NCBI GenBank assembly: GCA_023437755.1
Contig: JAEZFJ010000328.1
Coordinates: 1 to 11,368, forward strand
Direction: 5' to 3'
DNA: 11,368 nt
From: Pseudomonadota bacterium
Lineage (GTDB): Bacteria; Pseudomonadota; Alphaproteobacteria; Rhizobiales; Devosiaceae
In this document: piece by piece, positions 7,205 through 11,368 of the stretch
How positions within the stretch are numbered: the first letter of the stretch is position 1
Layout of the letters: each line of letters begins with the position of its first letter
Position numbers and translations under genes: made by a program
Notes under the pieces: generated by a model
Databases searched by the model: none
Told to the model about the DNA's origin: nothing
The model's input: only the letters and a program-made list of their open reading frames with translations

Positions 7205-7492
7205 CTATTCGGCGTCAGCGAGCCAGGAGACTGTGATGCGCTGAAACAGGTGCCCCGGTTTCATGGTGTCCAGCCAGCGGTAAAAGTCATCGAGATCAGC
7301 GAAACCGGCCCGCCGCGCCTCTTCCGGCGTGACATCTTCGGGTCTGAGGTCGTCGATCGCCTTGATGGCGAGGGTGCCCAGCCTGGTCTTCAACGTACCG
7401 CCGGCCTTCACCGTGGGGCGACTCCAGCGGCGGAAGATCAGGTCCACCTTGCCGGCGCGGATGTCTTCGACGAGGTCGCGCTTGAGCAGCAT
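7205..7492 (-). CDS. Small ASCH-domain (PUA-like) protein of unknown function
   Basis: 95 residues starting MLLKRDLVEDIRAGKVD. The stretch from Ile11 to about 48, with FRRWSRPTVKAGG and a following LGTLAIKAID strand, is typical of small stand-alone ASCH proteins. These have a PUA-like beta-barrel fold with suggested RNA- or nucleotide-related roles, and no reaction can be assigned. The C-terminal half (DVTPEEARRAGFADLDDFYRWL) matches the usual helical part after the barrel, so the protein seems complete. It is the last gene of the usp operon. Its ATG overlaps the stop of the Rid-like gene in TGATG, and no clear Shine-Dalgarno stands before it, both of which point to translation by coupling. 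Its TAG directly abuts the rnd TAG on the other strand. Confidence 0.8.
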   Translation of the reverse strand: MLLKRDLVEDIRAGKVDLIFRRWSRPTVKAGGTLKTRLGTLAIKAIDDLRPEDVTPEEARRAGFADLDDFYRWLDTMKPGHLFQRITVSWLADAE

Positions 7493-7872
7493 CAGTCGAG
7501 CACCGCCGTCGCCAGCATTTCTACCCGCAGGCCGGCAGCCAGCAATTCCTTGACCACCACGGTTGCCCGCACCGGATAAGGCGCGGTGAAGAACTCGCGA
7601 TAGACGGCGTTCATCCCGGCGGCGTCGGCGCTGTCGACCAGAAACACCTGCACCTGCACGATATTGGCGAGGGTGCCGCCGGCGGCACGAACGGCCAGGT
7701 CGAGGTTTTCGAGCGTACGCCGGGTCTGCGCTTCTATGCCTCCATCGACGATCACGCCGGTCTCGGGGTCTTCGGCAATGGCGACGAGCCAGAGGTGCTT
7801 GCCCGCGCGCACGGCGTCGCTGACGGGCGCGGAGGACGGCGCAATGCCGGTGGGGATGGATTCGATGGTCAA
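7492..7872 (-). CDS. RidA/YjgF/YER057c/UK114 family protein (divergent)
   Basis: 126 residues. RidA proteins hydrolyse reactive enamine/imine intermediates to keto acids and ammonia as small cytosolic trimers; some relatives act in specific catabolic steps. The family signature at the C-terminus is clear: Pro100-Val-Arg102-Ala with Val117-Glu118-Met119. Arg102 is the substrate-carboxylate ligand (Arg105 in RidA) and Glu118 matches Glu120. EAQTRRTLENLDLAVRAAGG (47-66) is also typical. Two usual features are missing: the Tyr near position 17 (region APVSDA), and the Ser-Gly-Gln loop at 30-32, which reads Val-Ala-Ile (LWLVAIAEDPETG). It may therefore belong to a Rid subgroup with a changed substrate, or have lost deaminase activity. 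Start TTG 7872 has GAGG 5 nt upstream; the frame stays open further upstream to 8169, but that part is antisense-frame usp sequence. It lies 13 bases after usp and overlaps the ASCH gene by one base. Confidence 0.85.
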   Translation of the reverse strand: MTIESIPTGIAPSSAPVSDAVRAGKHLWLVAIAEDPETGVIVDGGIEAQTRRTLENLDLAVRAAGGTLANIVQVQVFLVDSADAAGMNAVYREFFTAPYPVRATVVVKELLAAGLRVEMLATAVLD

Positions 7873-7885
7873 GAGAACCTCGGGG

Positions 7886-8770
7886 TCATGCTGTCGTGTT
7901 ATCGGGCGGCCGCACCACCAGGATATCGCTGGTGACGGACTCCAGAATTCGCGGCCCCTCCCCTCCGAGCAGTGCGTGGAAGAGCCGGCCGCGCTCATAG
8001 GCGCCGATAATGGTGAGATCAACCTGGTGGTCCCAGGCGTAGCGGTAGAGCATCTCGGATGGCGGGCCGTGCTCGACCAGCGTTTCGAGGGTGTCGCTGA
8101 CCGCTTGCGGCAGTTGCGCCTTGCGGACGAACTCGTCGATGGTCTGCCGCTCCATGGACTGGAAGTCACGGCTCAAATTGGTGTCCGCAAGCAACGAGCG
8201 GTATGGCAGGTCGAAGGCATGCATGAGGGTAAAACGGGCCGACGGAAACAGCCGCGCCGCCGTCTCGAAGCCGATCAGCGCCTCATCGGTGAAGTCGGTG
8301 CCGACCAGGAGCCGCCGGTACGCATTGCGCGCACGCTGCTTGGCAACGAGGACCGACACCGGTGAGGTCCTGAACAGTTCGCTCAGGGTGGCGCCGAGCC
8401 CGCCCAGCGGTCGGTGGCGGCCGTCGCCGACCACGATCAGGTCGCACTGGTCCGCCACCGCAGCGGCCAGAACGGCTTCTGCGGCAGGCTGTTCGACGAC
8501 GCGAATACGGGGGGACGTAGCTCCACCAAGGTCGTCGCGCAGTTGGTCCTCGATGCGCTTCACGAGGTCCGTCGGGTTGTGCCAGGACGGTATGCGCCCC
8601 GGATCGCGCCAGGCATCCGCCTGCTCGATGGCATGGAGCGCCACGAGTTCGGCATTCCATGTCTGCGCCAGTTGCACGGCCCGGTCGAGGGCCCGGTCCG
8701 CCTGCGCACTGAGATCGGTTGCCAGCAGGATGCGGCGCGGTGGGATGACGGGCCAGGCTGTCTCACGCAT
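7886..8770 (-). CDS. Universal stress protein with two tandem Usp domains
   Basis: 294 residues, about twice the single-domain Usp length, as in UspE-like proteins. Domain 1 (about 10-145) starts RRILLATDLS and ends SVLVAKQ; domain 2 (about 150-288) starts YRRLLVGTDF and ends DILVVRP, each an alpha/beta Rossmann-like fold. Usp proteins help cells survive stress and starvation, some by binding ATP, others by dimerising as signals. The ATP motif G-x2-G-x9-G-S/T is degraded in both halves: VGDGRHRPLGGLGAT in the first is one residue short, and IGAYERGRLFHALLGG in the second has Glu in place of the second Gly and Gly in place of Ser/Thr. Nucleotide binding is therefore doubtful. Start ATG 8770 (MRETAWPV) has AAGGAG 7 nt upstream. 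The frame stays open further upstream into the neighbouring mrpA region, but that part looks non-coding. First gene of the usp/Rid-like/ASCH operon and divergent from mrpA. Confidence 0.93.
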   Translation of the reverse strand: MRETAWPVIPPRRILLATDLSAQADRALDRAVQLAQTWNAELVALHAIEQADAWRDPGRIPSWHNPTDLVKRIEDQLRDDLGGATSPRIRVVEQPAAEAVLAAAVADQCDLIVVGDGRHRPLGGLGATLSELFRTSPVSVLVAKQRARNAYRRLLVGTDFTDEALIGFETAARLFPSARFTLMHAFDLPYRSLLADTNLSRDFQSMERQTIDEFVRKAQLPQAVSDTLETLVEHGPPSEMLYRYAWDHQVDLTIIGAYERGRLFHALLGGEGPRILESVTSDILVVRPPDNTTA

Positions 8771-8998
8771 TCGCTCTCTCCTTGCCTCACCGGCGATTCG
8801 GACTGAACCTGTCTTTGTCGTCGGACCGGCCGAATTCGCTGCAAGCTTAGGGTTGAGTGCACCAGCGCGGCAAGACCGGGTGTCACTTCGGCGAAATCGG
8901 AGAACCTGACATTTTTTTGGTCTGAAAATCAGCGCTAAGGGCCGCTTGTCGCTCCTCAAGTCATTGTGCAGCAGAAGCGAGTTCCTTAGGTTGCCCGC
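8771..8998. other. Divergent intergenic region between usp and mrpA
   Basis: This 228-base spacer should hold the promoters of both the usp operon and mrpA. It is less GC-rich than the genes, with a T7 run at 8912-8918. Around that run, CTGA-CAT-TTTT and AAAATCAG (8906-8932) form an imperfect inverted repeat. There is no GC stem before the T-run, so it is not an intrinsic terminator. I found no convincing -35/-10 pair for mrpA. No small gene is supported here. Confidence 0.6.
8844..8873 (-). promoter_or_regulatory. Weak candidate promoter for the usp operon
   Basis: On the minus strand TTGCCG (8873-8868) and TAAGCT (8849-8844) are separated by 18 bases, about 74 bases before the usp ATG. The match is 4/6 for the -35 and 3/6 for the -10, so this could be chance. 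Stress-specific sigma factors would use other boxes. Confidence 0.2.
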
Positions 8999-11368
8999 AT
9001 GTCCGAACTGACCATTACCCTGCTGTGGGCGCTGCCTTTTGCCGCGAGCGTCGTGGTGATCCTGCTGCCCACCTCCGCGCGGAACGCGGCAGCATGGGTC
9101 TCCGGCGGTGTCGCTGCCGTCGGCTTCATCATGAGCGCGCTTCTGTTTCCTGTGATCGCCGAAGGCAGGGTGGTGCGGGTCGGAATCGAATGGATACCCC
9201 TTGCCGGGCTGAACCTCGATTTTCGCGTGGATGGCCTCGCGTGGATGTTCTGCATCCTCATTACCTTCATCGGTCTGCTGGTGGTGCTCTATGAGCGCTA
9301 CTATATGTCGCCGCGCGATCCGGTGCACCGGCTCTATTCGCTGCTGCTGGCCTTCATGGGCTCGATGGTCGGCGTGGTCCTGTCCGGCAACATCATCCAG
9401 CTCACCATATTCTGGGAGGTCACCAGTCTCGTATCCTTCCTGCTGATCGGCTATTGGTATCACCGCGGCGAGGCGCGCGACGGCGCCCGCATGGCCCTGA
9501 TCGTCACCGGCGCCGGTGGACTATCCCTGTTTTTTGCCATGCTGCTGGTGGGCCACATCGTGGGCAGCTACCAGCTCGACGACGTGCTCGCCTCGGGCTC
9601 GCTGCTCGTCGAGCATGAGCTTTACCCCCTCACGCTGATGCTGTTCCTGGCGGCAGCCTTCACCAAGAGCGCGCAGTTCCCCTTCCAGTTCTGGCTGCCC
9701 AACGCCATGACCGCGCCCACTCCGGTTTCGGCCTATCTGCATTCGGCCACCATGGTGAAGCTGGGCGTGTTCCTCATGGCCCGGTTCTGGCCGGTGATGT
9801 CGCAATCCGACCTGTGGTTCTGGGTGGTCACCTATACCGGCCTGATCACGCTGCTGGTCGGCGCCTACACCTCGCTGTTCCAGCGCGACCTCAAGGGCCT
9901 GCTCGCCTATTCGACCATCAGCCATCTCGGACTGATCACCACCCTGCTCGGCATGGGCACGCCGCTGGCCGCGGTGGCGGCAATCTTTCATATCGCCAAT
10001 CACGCCACCTTCAAGGCGTCGCTGTTCATGGCGGTCGGCATCATCGACCACGAGACCGGCACCCGCGACATCCGCAAGCTTAGCGGGCTGCGCCGCGCCC
10101 TGCCCTTCACCTCGACGCTCGCCATCATCGCCAGTGGAGCCATGGCCGGCGTGCCGTTGCTCAACGGCTTCCTGTCCAAGGAAATGTTCTTCACCGAAAC
10201 GGCCGAGTTCGACCCAAATCCGTTCGTCAATCTGTCGCTGCCGATCGTGGCGACCCTCGCGAGCATGTTGAGCGTCGCCTACTCGATCAAGTTCGTGCAT
10301 GGCGTCTTCTTCGGCCCGCCTGCGACGGACCTGGATCGCACTCCCCACGAACCGCCGCCGCTGATGCGCCGCCCGATCGAACTGCTGGTGCTCGCCTGCC
10401 TCGCAGTCGGCATCGTCCCCGGCATCGCCATCGGCCCCTATCTTGCTGCAGCCGTGACCGCCGTGCTCGGCCCGGATGTGCCGTATTACAGCCTCTCGGT
10501 CTGGCACGGCTTCAACCTGCCGCTGGTGATGAGCCTGATCGCCATGGCGGGCGGAACGCTGATCTACATTTCCTACTACCGTCGGCTGCGCAACGTGGAC
10601 GGCGTGCCGCTGCTGCGGCGCCTGCGCGGGCAGCGCATTTTCGAGCGCATCCTGCTCACCGCCACCAACAAGTGGGCCGTGCGGCTGACAGCCGCGCTTG
10701 GCACCAGGAAGCTGCAGACGCAGATCTTCCTGGTGCTATTGGTCGCGCTCATCGCGGGCGTCGGCACAGGCTGGGCGCGGCTGGGCCAGCTTCCCCTGCC
10801 CCGCGATTTCGATCCGGTTTTCGCCCTGCTCTGGGTCGTTGGTGCCCTGAGCGCGGTGGCCGCGGCCCAGCAGGCGAAGTACCATCGACTTGCCGCCATG
10901 ATCCTCCTTGGCGGCGCCGGCCTCGCCACCTGCATCACCTTCGCCTGGCTGTCGGCCCCAGATCTCGCGCTGACCCAGTTGCTGGCCGAGATTGCCACGA
11001 CGGTGCTGATCCTGCTGGGCCTGCGCTGGCTCCCGAAGCGCCTGCCGGTGCCGGAGGACGTTAGCTGGCAGGTGCGCTTCCGCCGCTTCCGTGATGCCCT
11101 GCTTGCCGGAGTTGTAGGACTGGGCGTGGCCACCATGAGCTACGCGGTGATGACCAGCCAGCCGGGAGACGGAATTTCGAGCTTCTTCCTCGAGAATGCG
11201 TACCTGCAGGGCGGCGGCACCAATGTGGTCAACGTCATGCTGGTGGATTTCCGCAGCTTCGACACCCTGGGCGAAATCACCGTGCTCGGCATGGTGGCGA
11301 TCACGGTGTTCGCGCTGCTGCGCCGGTTCCGCCCGGCGACCGACAGTCTCGAGCGCCCCGAGCAGCAG
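8999..11368 (+). CDS. mrpA: Na+(K+)/H+ antiporter subunit A (MrpA/MnhA/PhaA), 3' end cut by window edge
   Basis: 790 residues are visible with no stop. MrpA is the large polytopic subunit of the multi-subunit Mrp antiporter, which exchanges cytoplasmic Na+ (or K+) for protons and supports pH and salt tolerance; it is related to the NuoL subunit of complex I. Key NuoL-like residues are seen: Glu140 (FWEVTS), Lys223 (FTKSAQFPFQFWLP), His248 and Lys254 (HSATMVKLG), His331/His335/Lys339 (IFHIANHATFKA) and Lys394 (GFLSKE). The C-terminal part has the MbhD-like SAPDLALTQLLAE (652-664) and the MbhE-like NVMLVDFRSFDTLGEITVL (745-763), which separate MrpA from plain NuoL/MrpD proteins. A stand-alone MrpA of about 800 aa would end just outside the window; in many alphaproteobacteria the MrpB domain is fused on, giving more than 900 aa. 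The ending RPATDSLERPEQQ looks like such a linker, but this cannot be seen. Start ATG 8999 has only a weak AGG before it. Further mrp subunit genes are expected downstream. Confidence 0.95.
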   Translation, partial: MSELTITLLWALPFAASVVVILLPTSARNAAAWVSGGVAAVGFIMSALLFPVIAEGRVVRVGIEWIPLAGLNLDFRVDGLAWMFCILITFIGLLVVLYERYYMSPRDPVHRLYSLLLAFMGSMVGVVLSGNIIQLTIFWEVTSLVSFLLIGYWYHRGEARDGARMALIVTGAGGLSLFFAMLLVGHIVGSYQLDDVLASGSLLVEHELYPLTLMLFLAAAFTKSAQFPFQFWLPNAMTAPTPVSAYLHSATMVKLGVFLMARFWPVMSQSDLWFWVVTYTGLITLLVGAYTSLFQRDLKGLLAYSTISHLGLITTLLGMGTPLAAVAAIFHIANHATFKASLFMAVGIIDHETGTRDIRKLSGLRRALPFTSTLAIIASGAMAGVPLLNGFLSKEMFFTETAEFDPNPFVNLSLPIVATLASMLSVAYSIKFVHGVFFGPPATDLDRTPHEPPPLMRRPIELLVLACLAVGIVPGIAIGPYLAAAVTAVLGPDVPYYSLSVWHGFNLPLVMSLIAMAGGTLIYISYYRRLRNVDGVPLLRRLRGQRIFERILLTATNKWAVRLTAALGTRKLQTQIFLVLLVALIAGVGTGWARLGQLPLPRDFDPVFALLWVVGALSAVAAAQQAKYHRLAAMILLGGAGLATCITFAWLSAPDLALTQLLAEIATTVLILLGLRWLPKRLPVPEDVSWQVRFRRFRDALLAGVVGLGVATMSYAVMTSQPGDGISSFFLENAYLQGGGTNVVNVMLVDFRSFDTLGEITVLGMVAITVFALLRRFRPATDSLERPEQQ

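Noticed and set aside
7873..8169. N-terminal extension of the Rid-like frame
   Set aside because: This stretch is the usp gene read in another frame (Ser/Arg-rich). TTG 7872 with GAGG upstream gives the normal RidA length.
8911..8920. T-run as an intrinsic terminator
   Set aside because: No GC-rich stem precedes the T-run on the plus strand, and it lies between two divergent genes where no transcript should end.
8771..9463. N-terminal extension of the usp frame into the mrpA region
   Set aside because: The added part is antisense to mrpA, has no family counterpart, and ATG 8770 has a good Shine-Dalgarno and the normal Usp N-terminus.
9521..10507. 328-codon open frame on the minus strand
   Set aside because: Antisense to mrpA; the translation is His/Gln/Arg-rich with no domain, as expected from the complement of membrane-protein codons.

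Overview
The window is GC-rich, compactly packed bacterial chromosome that looks like an alphaproteobacterium of the Hyphomicrobiales (Rhizobiales). A Devosia-like relative is possible, but the genus is a guess. The placement rests on the RLPGEF-type AspRS motif 2, the MaeB-type malic enzyme fused to a phosphotransacetylase-like domain, an RNase D with a C-terminal HRDC domain, an Mrp/Pha-type antiporter and a CtrA-like TTAA-N7-TTAAC box. I see no mobile element, tRNA, rRNA, CRISPR array or sign of recent transfer. This is mostly core genome.

Left part (1-5841, all on the minus strand). In transcription order: aspS (aspartyl-tRNA synthetase, 5841-4054), a membrane-bound CSS-type EAL cyclic-di-GMP phosphodiesterase (3963-2359), and maeB (malic enzyme with a PTA-like regulatory domain, 2255 to beyond the left edge). 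aspS has a plausible promoter with a perfect TTGACA -35 embedded in a 13-bp palindrome. The 90-bp gap before the EAL gene holds a perfect CtrA-type box plus an extra TTAACC half-site, which suggests cell-cycle control of c-di-GMP breakdown. The 103-bp gap before maeB holds a small hairpin with a T-run and an ATGGC-N6-GCCAT inverted repeat.

Middle (6035-8770). rnd (RNase D, plus strand) is divergent from aspS. It meets the following minus-strand operon tail to tail with no base between the two stop codons. That operon reads usp (two-domain universal stress protein), a divergent RidA-family protein, then a small ASCH-domain protein. Spacings of 13 bp and -1 bp imply co-transcription, with translational coupling at the last junction.

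Right part (8771-11368). A 228-bp divergent spacer separates usp from mrpA, the large subunit of an Mrp (Mnh/Pha) Na+(K+)/H+ antiporter, which runs off the right edge. The remaining mrp subunits probably follow.

Most of the content is well-known families. I did not find a clearly undescribed system. The best leads are the CtrA-like box before the EAL gene, the Asp-to-Glu change in the first catalytic position of RNase D, and the coupled usp/Rid-like/ASCH operon, whose Rid member has lost the usual Ser-Gly-Gln loop.
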